DNA from: Paenibacillus montaniterrae
GTDB taxonomy: Bacteria > Bacillota > Bacilli > Paenibacillales > Paenibacillaceae
Direction of reading: 5' to 3'
NCBI RefSeq assembly: GCF_018403185.1
Contig: NZ_BOSE01000001.1
Span: forward strand, 682,001-746,000
DNA: 64,000 nt
Below, piece by piece: positions 8,434-16,192 of the stretch (the first letter of the stretch is position 1; each line of letters begins with the position of its first letter). The notes under the pieces are model-generated. The model made no database searches. It saw only the letters and a list, made by a program, of their open reading frames with translations, and was not told where the DNA came from. Both the position numbers and the translations under genes were made by a program.

Positions 8434-9402
8434 TTACTTTATATCCTCAGAACGAATATTCATCAGCTCTGTCTTGCTCGGCGTCCCTCGTGGATATTGA
8501 TTCATTAAGCGAACGGCATGCTGCCTTACCGCTTTTTCCAGCAAATTACGCACATAGCGCGCATTGCTGAATGAAAAATGCTCATTTTGCTTTGCCTGCA
8601 AAATAAGCTGCCTTAGCTTAAAGGCGGCATGCTGCGACAGCACATAATCTCTTTCCTTCACCATCAGCTCACCAATTTCCATCAGCTGGTCGATTGTATA
8701 ATCTGGAAAGTCAATAATAAGCGGAAAGCGCGAAGGAAGTCCAGGATTCGTCAGCAAAAACTGCTCAATTTCAAACGGGTAGCCCGCAAGAATTAAAATA
8801 AATTGATTTTTCGAGTCCTCCATATGCTTGACAAGCGTATCAATCGCTTCCTTGCCAAAATCCTTTTCCCCACCTCTAGCTAGACTGTACGCCTCATCGA
8901 TAAATAATACACCGCCCATCGCTTTTTTTACAAGCTCTCGCGTCTTTTGAGCGGTGTGCCCAATGTATTCTCCAACAAGATCAGCCCGCTCCACTTCAAT
9001 TAAATGCCCCTTGGACAGCACTCCCATCTTTTGAAACAGCTTCGCAACGATACGGGCAATCGTTGTTTTCCCTGTTCCAGGATTGCCCTTGAAAATCATA
9101 TGGTACACCTGTGACGATTGGCTTAAGCCAATCTCCTGCCGCATACGGCTAACCTGCAGCAGCGCATAAATTTCGTAGACAATCGCCTTGACCTGCTCCA
9201 TGCCAATCATTTTGTTAAGCTGCTCTTCAAATTCCGCAAACAGATGATGCGTTCCCGTTTTCTCTTCAGGCAGCGCTCTTTCTTCCTGAAAAGGGGGATC
9301 ATGTATAATCGGTGTAGGCTCATAATTGCGAAGCACTACATTAATTTGCCGCGATGGTCTTGTATGTAATTGAGATTCACTAGCGACTACTTTACTACTC
9401 AT
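8434..9402 (-). CDS. spoVK: Stage V sporulation AAA+ ATPase SpoVK
   Basis: I chose the ATG at 9402, placed correctly after AAAGGAAAGGTG. It yields 322 residues, the length of Bacillus SpoVK; an in-frame ATG at 9525 would add 41 residues without a ribosome site. It is a CbbX-type AAA+ ATPase: Walker A GNPGTGKTT (near residue 108), Walker B GVLFIDEAYSLA (near 165), then sensor and arginine-finger regions (SRFPL). It is needed for spore maturation in Bacillus; the exact substrate is unknown. The neighbour ynbA/hflX found in Bacillus is missing here. A sigma-E-like promoter lies just upstream. Confidence 0.93.
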   Translation of the reverse strand: MSSKVVASESQLHTRPSRQINVVLRNYEPTPIIHDPPFQEERALPEEKTGTHHLFAEFEEQLNKMIGMEQVKAIVYEIYALLQVSRMRQEIGLSQSSQVYHMIFKGNPGTGKTTIARIVAKLFQKMGVLSKGHLIEVERADLVGEYIGHTAQKTRELVKKAMGGVLFIDEAYSLARGGEKDFGKEAIDTLVKHMEDSKNQFILILAGYPFEIEQFLLTNPGLPSRFPLIIDFPDYTIDQLMEIGELMVKERDYVLSQHAAFKLRQLILQAKQNEHFSFSNARYVRNLLEKAVRQHAVRLMNQYPRGTPSKTELMNIRSEDIK

Positions 9403-9452
9403 GCTATGCATCACCTTTCCTTTCCCAAGCTGAGCAAACGAATCGTAGTAAA

Positions 9453-9482
9453 AGTGTATTCTAGCTAGTACAGACATATTAG
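9453..9482 (-). promoter_or_regulatory. Candidate sigma-E (mother-cell) promoter of spoVK
   Basis: Minus strand: TAATATG as -35 (6 of 7 to KMATAWW), a 14-base spacer and AATACACT as -10 (7 of 8 to CATACAMT). It ends 51 bases before the chosen spoVK start and fits the mother-cell expression of this gene. It also argues against the longer spoVK start, which would lie upstream of it. Confidence 0.6.
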
Positions 9483-9532
9483 AAGATTTCGTACTATAAA
9501 TCACTTTAAATGGATGAGCCAGCAATAAGCAA

Positions 9533-10471
9533 TTAAATCATCAGTCCAAGCGGCATCAACAGCTTGTTGAGCTGCCACTTCGTATAAGCAAGCATTTCTC
9601 TTGTATAATGGTAGCTTTCATTCAGCACCTTCGTATCGGTCCCTGCTGTTTGTACATGCTTGAGGCCAACATAAGCAGCTATATCCTCCGCTCGTTTCGT
9701 ATGATATTGATGGGAAATAATCATTAACGAGCTTAAGCCATGCTTCTCAGCTACTCGCTTGCTGAACTCAACATTTTCATACGTATCGCGAGATTGTGTT
9801 TCCAACAGCAGCTTGTCTTGCGGTATACCCGCATCGGCAAGATATCGTTGCATCCCTTCTGCCTCGCTTAATCCGCGGGAATAGTTAGGCTTGCCGCCGC
9901 TAAGGATTAAGTAATCTACAAGTCCTTCTTCATACAGCTCAATAGCGTAATCAAGCCGTTCCTTCAAAGCAGGGCTCGGCTGCTCATTCCAAAGCGCCGC
10001 CCCAAGAATGATGCCTGCATCTGCCTTTTGCAATGGCTGCTGTTCATGAAAAATAATGACATAATAAGCATACAAGCACCAAATCAACACAGCGCAAGCA
10101 GCGAGCAGCGCCGCTCGAAACAGCAGCTTAAGCGGCTTAAGCCGACCATCCTGCTTTTTACGTTTTTTCCGTTTAGCAGCAGCTGGCTTTGACTTTGGCT
10201 TTGACTTTGGCTTTGCTGCTTGCTTTCCGCTCTTCTCGCTTTTTGCAGTCGGTGTGCCAGCAGCTTTGGCCGTAGCCGTCGAAGCAGGAGCCGAGCCTGC
10301 TGCAGTTTCCTTGAAGAAATCATCAAACTCTTTGTTGCGTTCTGTTTTTTTACTACTTGCCGAAGGCTGCGATTTGCTCCGCCCAGCTTTAGCCGTCGAT
10401 TGTGCCTTTCCAGCCGGCGCTTGCTTCGGCTTTCCCTGTGTTGGGGAAGCCGAAGCTGAACGTTTGCTCAT
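9533..10471 (-). CDS. YdcF/SanA/ElyC-family (DUF218) membrane protein
   Basis: 312 residues. The ATG at 10471 overlaps the stop of the DUF402 gene as ATGA, so translation is probably coupled. Residues 1-115 are low-complexity (Ala/Ser/Lys/Pro), including three KSKP repeats (12-bp tandem repeat, about 10189-10224) and a poly-basic KRKKRKK. A single membrane segment follows (about 120-140). The DUF218 domain follows with DAGIILGAALWNEQPSPAL, LILSGGKPNYSRGLSEAEGM, ETQSRDTYENVEFSK and ISHQYHTKRA. These proteins are implicated in envelope carbohydrate metabolism (ElyC/SanA), but no reaction is established. The long cationic N-terminal tail is unusual. Confidence 0.85.
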   Translation of the reverse strand: MSKRSASASPTQGKPKQAPAGKAQSTAKAGRSKSQPSASSKKTERNKEFDDFFKETAAGSAPASTATAKAAGTPTAKSEKSGKQAAKPKSKPKSKPAAAKRKKRKKQDGRLKPLKLLFRAALLAACAVLIWCLYAYYVIIFHEQQPLQKADAGIILGAALWNEQPSPALKERLDYAIELYEEGLVDYLILSGGKPNYSRGLSEAEGMQRYLADAGIPQDKLLLETQSRDTYENVEFSKRVAEKHGLSSLMIISHQYHTKRAEDIAAYVGLKHVQTAGTDTKVLNESYHYTREMLAYTKWQLNKLLMPLGLMI

Positions 10472-11022
10472 GACTCGCTCAACTCCCACGCCTTATCGTA
10501 TAAACGCTTATGCTTCATGCTGAGTGTAAAAAATCTGAACTTGCCGTTGCGAATCATGGACAGCAGACGCGAGGCTGTCTTTTGCGCCAGCTGCACATCC
10601 TTGTAGCTTATTTCACCAGCTTGATAAGCTTCCTCAAGCTCATCCTCATCCATCAGAAAAACTTCGCCGCTTGGCAGTACGACAACATCCAAATATAAAT
10701 CATCAAACCAAGGCACCTTCTGCTCGGTCAAGCCTTGGTTTTTGCATACATCAATATACCACTGTACTACCTTGCCATCGCGATCAAACATCGTTGTCAC
10801 TACAAAATGCTCTCCCTTGGGGAAATGCTGCATCCATACATATCCCTCATCAGCCAGACACAGCTCCTTACCACCATATACCTTGTATAAAGGATCTCTC
10901 AGCTCATGGATACGATAAAAGGTAAGAATGCCGTGGAATTCTTTCTGATCTATCTGCATACAGGAGTAGCTCTTGCGAATAATTCTTCTCCAATTCGCGC
11001 GATCCGAAAATTTTCTTTTCAT
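10468..11022 (-). CDS. DUF402 family protein (YgaC/FAU-1-like)
   Basis: The ATG at 11022 follows AGAAAGGT by 9 bases and gives 184 residues; the frame is open further upstream but without a ribosome site. The DUF402 barrel is recognisable: WMQHFPKGEHFVVTTMFD, VVQWYIDVCKN and WFDDLYLDVVVLPSGEVFLMDEDEL, with the conserved tyrosine and acidic residues that bind divalent metal in nucleoside-phosphate-hydrolysing members of the family. Activity here is inferred, probably on nucleoside di- or triphosphates. It overlaps the next gene by 4 bases (ATGA). Confidence 0.88.
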   Translation of the reverse strand: MKRKFSDRANWRRIIRKSYSCMQIDQKEFHGILTFYRIHELRDPLYKVYGGKELCLADEGYVWMQHFPKGEHFVVTTMFDRDGKVVQWYIDVCKNQGLTEQKVPWFDDLYLDVVVLPSGEVFLMDEDELEEAYQAGEISYKDVQLAQKTASRLLSMIRNGKFRFFTLSMKHKRLYDKAWELSES

Positions 11023-11108
11023 AATCTGCTTACCTTTCTTGTTCTCAGTCAACACCATATTTAAAGCTTATCATAGTCGGAAGCAATATCCAAGATTTTC
11101 GACAAGAA

Positions 11109-11134
11109 GAGCGCCAGAATTCCTTCAGGCGCTC
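11109..11134 (-). terminator. Rho-independent terminator of the PBP1A gene
   Basis: GAGCGCC ... GGCGCTC stem with extra AG/TTC pairing inside and a short T-rich tail (TTCTTGTC) on the minus strand, 32 bases after the stop of the penicillin-binding protein gene. Confidence 0.7.
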
Positions 11135-11165
11135 ACTTGATTGATTATTCGGCTTTTTTCGTTAC

Positions 11166-13784
11166 TTACATGCCGTTTCCTGCATGATTGCTGCCATTGT
11201 TGCCTGCATGATTGCCACCGTTGTTGCCAGCGCGATTGCCACCGTTATTGCCTGCATGATTGCCTGCCGAGTTTAGCAGCTCATCAATTAAGCCGCCGTC
11301 TCCTTCATTGTTGGAGCCTTGCTCGCCATCAGGCGTTGTAATCGGCTCATTCGTCGACCCAGGATCGGTCGAAGCTGGTGGAGTTGGCTCCATTGTTTCC
11401 GGAGGTGCTTCTGTAGATGGCGGCGGGGTTGGGGTCACCTCATTATCTGGAGGATACGGGTTTCCTTCGACCCAATCATCATCCGTGCCTCCATCGTCCA
11501 TCGGCGTTTCAGGAACATTCAGCTCCATATCCGGTATATCGATCGAAACGGTATTGGATGGCTCACTGGAAATATTATTTTCCAGGTCATGCGCAACAAC
11601 GTAATACTGATAGTTTTGCCCAGGGAACACGCTCATATCCTCAAGCGTCAATTTTCCTTCTGTTTCCCCGAAATGGACAAAGTTTCCACTATTCTGCTCA
11701 GCACGGAATATTTCAAACACAACGTCTCCTTCATAGGCGACGCTCCAGTTCAAAGTAACCTTAATATTCTCCTCGTCAAATGTGTAGGACAGTGCTCCCA
11801 TCACAGGCTTTTCAGGCTCGACCGGCTTCTCCTCAATCGGCTCAAAGCTTTGCTTCGGAATGGAAGCCAGTGCCGGCTTCATAACCTTGGCGAACATCGA
11901 TGCAGCCTGAGAGCTGCCTTTCTTAAGAAGATGCTTCGCATCCGTGTTGTCATAGCCCATCCATACTGCTGCTGTCCATTCCGCGGTATAGCCTACAAAC
12001 CAAACATCGCGGTTTTCATTGCCTTTATGGTTAGGTATGCCGTGCTGTGTCGTTCCTGTTTTACCCGCTACAGGACGGTCGATTTTCGCAGATTTACCCG
12101 TACCAGATTCAACAACCTTCTGCATCATTTGGGTCAAATACGCGGCTGTCGTCGGTTTGATCAGCTGCTCAGTCTTTGGTGCTTTATACGAGTAAATCTC
12201 AACCTCAGATTTTTTTCCTTTAATGCTGCGAATAGTGTGCGGATCAACCGTTTTACCGTCATTGGCGATAATGCTGTAAGCTGTTGCCATCTCCAGCGGC
12301 GAAAAGCCTTGCTCCAGACCACCAAGCGCACTTGCCAAATTATATTCGCTATCTTTAAGTCCTACACCCAGCTTTGTGGCAAATTCGTCTGCTTTTTTAA
12401 GACCAATTTCATTAAGCAGCCATACAGCCGCCAAGTTTCGTGAATCCTGCAGCGCCTGCTGCATCGAAACTGCGGTTGCGCCCCACTTGTCAGATGGGCA
12501 ATAGTTGCCGAAGCAGGTGCGATCGATATTCAAAGTTGTCGAAGGCGTAAAGTTTCCGCTTTCCAGCGCAGGGCCATAAGCGATTAGCGGCTTATAGGAT
12601 GAACCTGGCTGTCTTTTCTTCGTTACCCGGTTCCAGCCCTTTTTCACATAGTCGCGACCACCTGATAAAGCTTTAATTTCGCCATTTTGATGATCAATAA
12701 TAATCATTGAGCCCTGTGCCAGCTCATCATCAACACTTTCCTCAAAATTTTCCGGATTAGCAAACTGCTCATCCATCGCATCCTGAGCTGCTGCGTTCAA
12801 GGTCGTATAAATAGAGTATCCGCCAACGCGAAGCTCTTCTTCGGTTAAGCCTGTTTTCTCAACGGCTTCTTCAACGACATAATCTACGAAGGCTGTATAT
12901 TTCGCATTATTGTATTTTTCTCCATGCTCGGGCTGCACATATTGGACAGCCTTCGCTTTCTCCATTTCCTCTTTCGTAATGTACTCCTGCTCATACATGA
13001 GCTGCAGCACAACTGCTCTGCGCTCATAGGAAGCTTCAGGGTTGCTGATCGGATTGTAGCGGTTTGGCGCTTTCGGCATTGCCGCCAGCGTAGCAGCCTG
13101 CCATAGCTGCAAATCCTCCAGCTCTGTATCAAAGTAGTATTCTGCCGCTGCTTTAATGCCATGAATGCCTCGGCCATAATAAATGCGGTTCAAATACATC
13201 GTTAAAATTTGCTCTTTAGACATTTGATTTTCCAGCGCAACTGCAATCGATGCTTCAGTCGCTTTACGGAACAGCGTCTTATCTGCGCTCAAAAATACGT
13301 TTTTCGCCAGCTGCTGGGTAATGGTACTTCCGCCCTCCACAGCACTGCGAGCGATAATATCCTTCACCACTGCGCGCCCGATCGAAATAAAATCAAGCCC
13401 GGAATGCTCATAGAAGCGTCTGTCCTCTGTCGCGACAAATGCATCAAGCACGACCTGCGGTATTTCTGAAAACTCGGCTACCTCGCGATTCTCATTGACA
13501 TCGTAAAGGCGGGCAATCTCCACTCCTTCAGCATCATAAATGATTGAGGCTTCGCCAAAGTTCAGCTTGTCTCCGTGCTGAGCGAGGAGGCGTTCACCGT
13601 TAATAATAATCGCAGAATAGCCTACAATCGCTGCTACAATTCCAAATACAATCGCAAAGAAAATACTATAAAACCAAACCTTACCGCTTTTTTTCTTTTT
13701 CTTTCGTGGCTTCTTGCTCTGATTGTGCTGACTTCGGTCTTGAGCTTTACTACTGCTGCCTCGGCTCGTATGTTCACTCATCAT
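11166..13784 (-). CDS. Class A penicillin-binding protein 1A (transglycosylase/transpeptidase)
   Basis: 872 residues. Order: basic cytoplasmic N-terminus (KKPRKKKKKS), one membrane anchor (about 36-58), GT51 glycosyltransferase (VATEDRRFYEHSG, GGSTITQQLAKN), transpeptidase with PGSSYKPL (active-site Ser), SRN and KTGTTQHG motifs, a fibronectin-III-like domain (about 690-775), a Pro/Thr/Glu linker and a Gly/Asn tail of repeated HAGNNGGN-type units (coded by about 11170-11275). It polymerises and crosslinks peptidoglycan on the outer face of the membrane. Two adjacent ATG codons follow AGGAGGGG; the second (13781) is equally likely. It is not between hfq and spoVK in Bacillus, so it is an insertion in a conserved block. 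Confidence 0.95.
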   Translation of the reverse strand: MMSEHTSRGSSSKAQDRSQHNQSKKPRKKKKKSGKVWFYSIFFAIVFGIVAAIVGYSAIIINGERLLAQHGDKLNFGEASIIYDAEGVEIARLYDVNENREVAEFSEIPQVVLDAFVATEDRRFYEHSGLDFISIGRAVVKDIIARSAVEGGSTITQQLAKNVFLSADKTLFRKATEASIAVALENQMSKEQILTMYLNRIYYGRGIHGIKAAAEYYFDTELEDLQLWQAATLAAMPKAPNRYNPISNPEASYERRAVVLQLMYEQEYITKEEMEKAKAVQYVQPEHGEKYNNAKYTAFVDYVVEEAVEKTGLTEEELRVGGYSIYTTLNAAAQDAMDEQFANPENFEESVDDELAQGSMIIIDHQNGEIKALSGGRDYVKKGWNRVTKKRQPGSSYKPLIAYGPALESGNFTPSTTLNIDRTCFGNYCPSDKWGATAVSMQQALQDSRNLAAVWLLNEIGLKKADEFATKLGVGLKDSEYNLASALGGLEQGFSPLEMATAYSIIANDGKTVDPHTIRSIKGKKSEVEIYSYKAPKTEQLIKPTTAAYLTQMMQKVVESGTGKSAKIDRPVAGKTGTTQHGIPNHKGNENRDVWFVGYTAEWTAAVWMGYDNTDAKHLLKKGSSQAASMFAKVMKPALASIPKQSFEPIEEKPVEPEKPVMGALSYTFDEENIKVTLNWSVAYEGDVVFEIFRAEQNSGNFVHFGETEGKLTLEDMSVFPGQNYQYYVVAHDLENNISSEPSNTVSIDIPDMELNVPETPMDDGGTDDDWVEGNPYPPDNEVTPTPPPSTEAPPETMEPTPPASTDPGSTNEPITTPDGEQGSNNEGDGGLIDELLNSAGNHAGNNGGNRAGNNGGNHAGNNGSNHAGNGM

Positions 13785-13913
13785 GACCCCTCCTAATCAC
13801 TTCAATCTCTCTGTAGACATCTTTGGTGCCCGTCAATAAATGCGGCGGCTTTCATTCATAAGCAAGCAATACATAAGCATCCAACAAACAAGCAATCAAC
13901 AAACAACTAAACA

Positions 13914-13943
13914 ACAAAAGCAACCGAGCCTAAGCAAGGTTGC
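13914..13943 (-). terminator. Rho-independent terminator of the hfq operon
   Basis: On the minus strand GCAACC and GGTTGC enclose a 12-base loop and are followed by TTTTGTTGTTT. It lies 69 bases after the hfq stop. The adjacent 13861-13918 is an A/C-rich low-complexity stretch. Confidence 0.75.
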
Positions 13944-14011
13944 TCCTGCATGCCGCTATTTACATAGACGAACTTAAATGAAAAAAGTTTCAGTCAGGGC
14001 GATCGTCTGTT

Positions 14012-14248
14012 TTACTGACCAAGCTCCTGCTGCATCAATGTCACGTTACGCTGTGGCACAAAAGTAGAAATCGCATGCTTGTAGACCATCTGTTGACGAC
14101 CTTCCACTTCGATAATGATCGTAAAATTGTCAAATGCCTTGATCAGGCCGCGAATTTGAAAGCCGTTCATCAGAAATACGGTAACTTGAATTTGATCCTT
14201 GCGCAACTGATTCAAAAATGTATCTTGAATATTGATAGATTTATTCAT
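14012..14248 (-). CDS. hfq: RNA chaperone Hfq
   Basis: The 78-residue Sm-like protein has the Sm1 region ([36 protein letters not shown], split across residues 8-43) and the YKHAISTF motif near residues 56-63 typical of Hfq Sm2. It forms a hexameric ring that binds U-rich and A-rich RNA. It starts 7 bases after miaA and is preceded by GGGGGTAACG, so it is co-transcribed with miaA, as in most bacteria. Confidence 0.97.
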   Translation of the reverse strand: MNKSINIQDTFLNQLRKDQIQVTVFLMNGFQIRGLIKAFDNFTIIIEVEGRQQMVYKHAISTFVPQRNVTLMQQELGQ

Positions 14249-14255
14249 TTGGACG

Positions 14256-15299
14256 TTACCCCCGTCTACTTAAAGATTGATTAGTACTATATTCAAGATG
14301 ACCTTGAAACTTTCCTGCTATTATAGCATGAATTGAATGTAAAATCTCCTCAAAATTTTCATCCATGTCAATCCAGTGAAGGTTCTGCATATGTCTGAAC
14401 CAGGAAAGCTGGCGTTTGGCAAAGCGTCGTGTATCTCTTTTTAGCAGCTCTACCGCCCGCTCGTAGCTGTATTCGCCTTGCAAATACGCGATCATTTCTT
14501 TATAGCCAAGCGCTTGCCGCGGTACGGCATGCATCGGCAAATCCCTTGCTAACAAGGCCTTGACCTCTTCAACAAGGCCCTCCTCCAGCATTTGATCAAT
14601 CCGCTGCTCTATTCGCTCGTATAGCTTGGCGCGATCGCGTGTCAGACCTAATATAATTAAATTATATGGGCTTTGCTTCTCCTGCTTGCGCTCCTGACCC
14701 TGCTGATGCTCGCTAAAGGTTTGACCGGTTACATGGAAAACCTCCAGCGCCCGAATAACGCGGCGAACATCATTGGCATGCAGCCGCATCGCCGCCTGCG
14801 GATCAATCGCTGCCAGTTTGGCATGCAGCGCTTCATTGCCATGCTGCTCGGCAAACTGCTCCATCTCGCGGCGAAACACCTCATCAGAGCCTTGCTCAAC
14901 AAACTGATACTGATAGCAAAGCGATTCAATATATAAACCTGTGCCGCCTACGACAAAGGGAAGCTTTCCTCTTGAATGTATATCCTCAATCAGCGCTTTG
15001 GCACGCGCCTGAAAATCTGCGGCGGAAAACGCCTCTTCCGGATCGCAAATATCGATCAAATGATGAACAATGCCTTCTCGTTCCTCTTCCTTAATTTTTG
15101 CCGTTCCTATATCCATGCCGCGATAGACCTGCATGGAATCTCCCGAAATGATTTCCGCATGATAACGCTTGGCTAGCTCGATGCTTAGCGCAGTCTTGCC
15201 AACTGCAGTAGGTCCAACAAGCACTAGCAGCGGCGTTTTCGCTTGCTCGCCAGACAATGATTGATGTTGATTCGTAATTGGACTCACTTCCTTTCGCAT
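14256..15299 (-). CDS. miaA: tRNA dimethylallyltransferase MiaA
   Basis: It adds the isopentenyl group to A37 of tRNAs reading UNN codons. [15 protein letters not shown] (P-loop), [27 protein letters not shown] and [10 protein letters not shown] are all present. The start is uncertain. ATG 15299 gives 347 residues with a 25-30-residue extension before the P-loop; GTG 15287 is four codons later, close to an AAAGGA box. The open frame extends to 15392 with a Cys-rich stretch that is unlikely to be coding. It lies between the methyltransferase and hfq in the mutS-mutL-miaA-hfq block. Confidence 0.95.
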   Translation of the reverse strand: MRKEVSPITNQHQSLSGEQAKTPLLVLVGPTAVGKTALSIELAKRYHAEIISGDSMQVYRGMDIGTAKIKEEEREGIVHHLIDICDPEEAFSAADFQARAKALIEDIHSRGKLPFVVGGTGLYIESLCYQYQFVEQGSDEVFRREMEQFAEQHGNEALHAKLAAIDPQAAMRLHANDVRRVIRALEVFHVTGQTFSEHQQGQERKQEKQSPYNLIILGLTRDRAKLYERIEQRIDQMLEEGLVEEVKALLARDLPMHAVPRQALGYKEMIAYLQGEYSYERAVELLKRDTRRFAKRQLSWFRHMQNLHWIDMDENFEEILHSIHAIIAGKFQGHLEYSTNQSLSRRG

Positions 15300-15406
15300 C
15301 TCGTTATCATTTCGCTTGCAGTTCCCCTGCCGCTTGCTTGCTTTGGGCGAGCATGAACAGGGCGCCGCTGAGCAAGTTCCGTACATGCCCAAGGGCGTTT
15401 ATCGTC

Positions 15407-16192
15407 CTAGCTCAATTCAATTTTTCCATACGCCACGCGCAGGCCTTGTCCGCTTTCACAGCGCGTAAAGCCCAGCCGTTCAAATTCATTACTCATGCTG
15501 TGCTCCTTAAGCAGCACGCATTTGCGAGCAACTCGCTTCGCCTGCTCGATCACTTCCTCAGTCAAAGGCTCGTTGTTGGTCATGCTGCGAATTGCGCCGA
15601 TCGCGCTCGATTCGTGCAGCGGCTGGCGAAACATAGGATCAAAGTATACAATATCAACGCTTTTATCATCAAGCGCAGCCAAAAATTGCTTATGGCTGGC
15701 AAGCTTCAGCTCAATGCGCCGCATCGCCTGCTCAATGATCGGTATTTCCACGCTATAGTGCTTAAGCCCTTCGCGCACCACGATATAGAGCGGCAGCTCG
15801 CTTTCCAGCGCAATTACTTTGCCGGTTTCACCGACCGCCATTGAGAAAACAAGGCTGTCGCTGCACAAGCCTGCTGTGCAGTCCAGCACAACATCTCCTG
15901 CGCGGCAGCCGCTATATTCAATCAGCTTCTCCCTGGCACCTTGCAGCATTCCCTTCAGCTTGACGAAGGCCATGCTTGGATGATACACAAGCGGCTTGTC
16001 CAGTTGCTCGCGCTCGTAAAGACGCAGCTCATGCTCGGTGGCAACGAGCATATACGGACTATTAGAGCGCTGCATCAGCTTGCGAACGCTCATTTGCCTG
16101 CGCGGCACAAGCTGCGCCTGCAGCTCTGCTGCCAGCTTTTTGGCATAGCCGAGCAGCCTGTCATCCGGTGCTTGTGAAGTTGTTATGATCAA
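15407..16192 (-). CDS. Class I SAM-dependent methyltransferase, RsmJ-like (DUF548 family)
   Basis: 261 residues starting with TTG, which overlaps the mutL stop as TTGA, so it is probably translationally coupled to mutL. DVVLDCTAGLCSDSLVFS (near 100-117) is the SAM-binding motif I, ALESE motif II and DIVYFDPMFRQP (near 180) the DPM/F catalytic loop like RsmJ (16S rRNA m2G1516 methyltransferase). The N-terminal part (VPRRQMSVRKLMQ) is typical of the Firmicute YpiP-like branch whose substrate is not proven. Position between mutL and miaA suggests a housekeeping nucleic-acid role. Confidence 0.85.
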   Translation of the reverse strand: MIITTSQAPDDRLLGYAKKLAAELQAQLVPRRQMSVRKLMQRSNSPYMLVATEHELRLYEREQLDKPLVYHPSMAFVKLKGMLQGAREKLIEYSGCRAGDVVLDCTAGLCSDSLVFSMAVGETGKVIALESELPLYIVVREGLKHYSVEIPIIEQAMRRIELKLASHKQFLAALDDKSVDIVYFDPMFRQPLHESSAIGAIRSMTNNEPLTEEVIEQAKRVARKCVLLKEHSMSNEFERLGFTRCESGQGLRVAYGKIELS

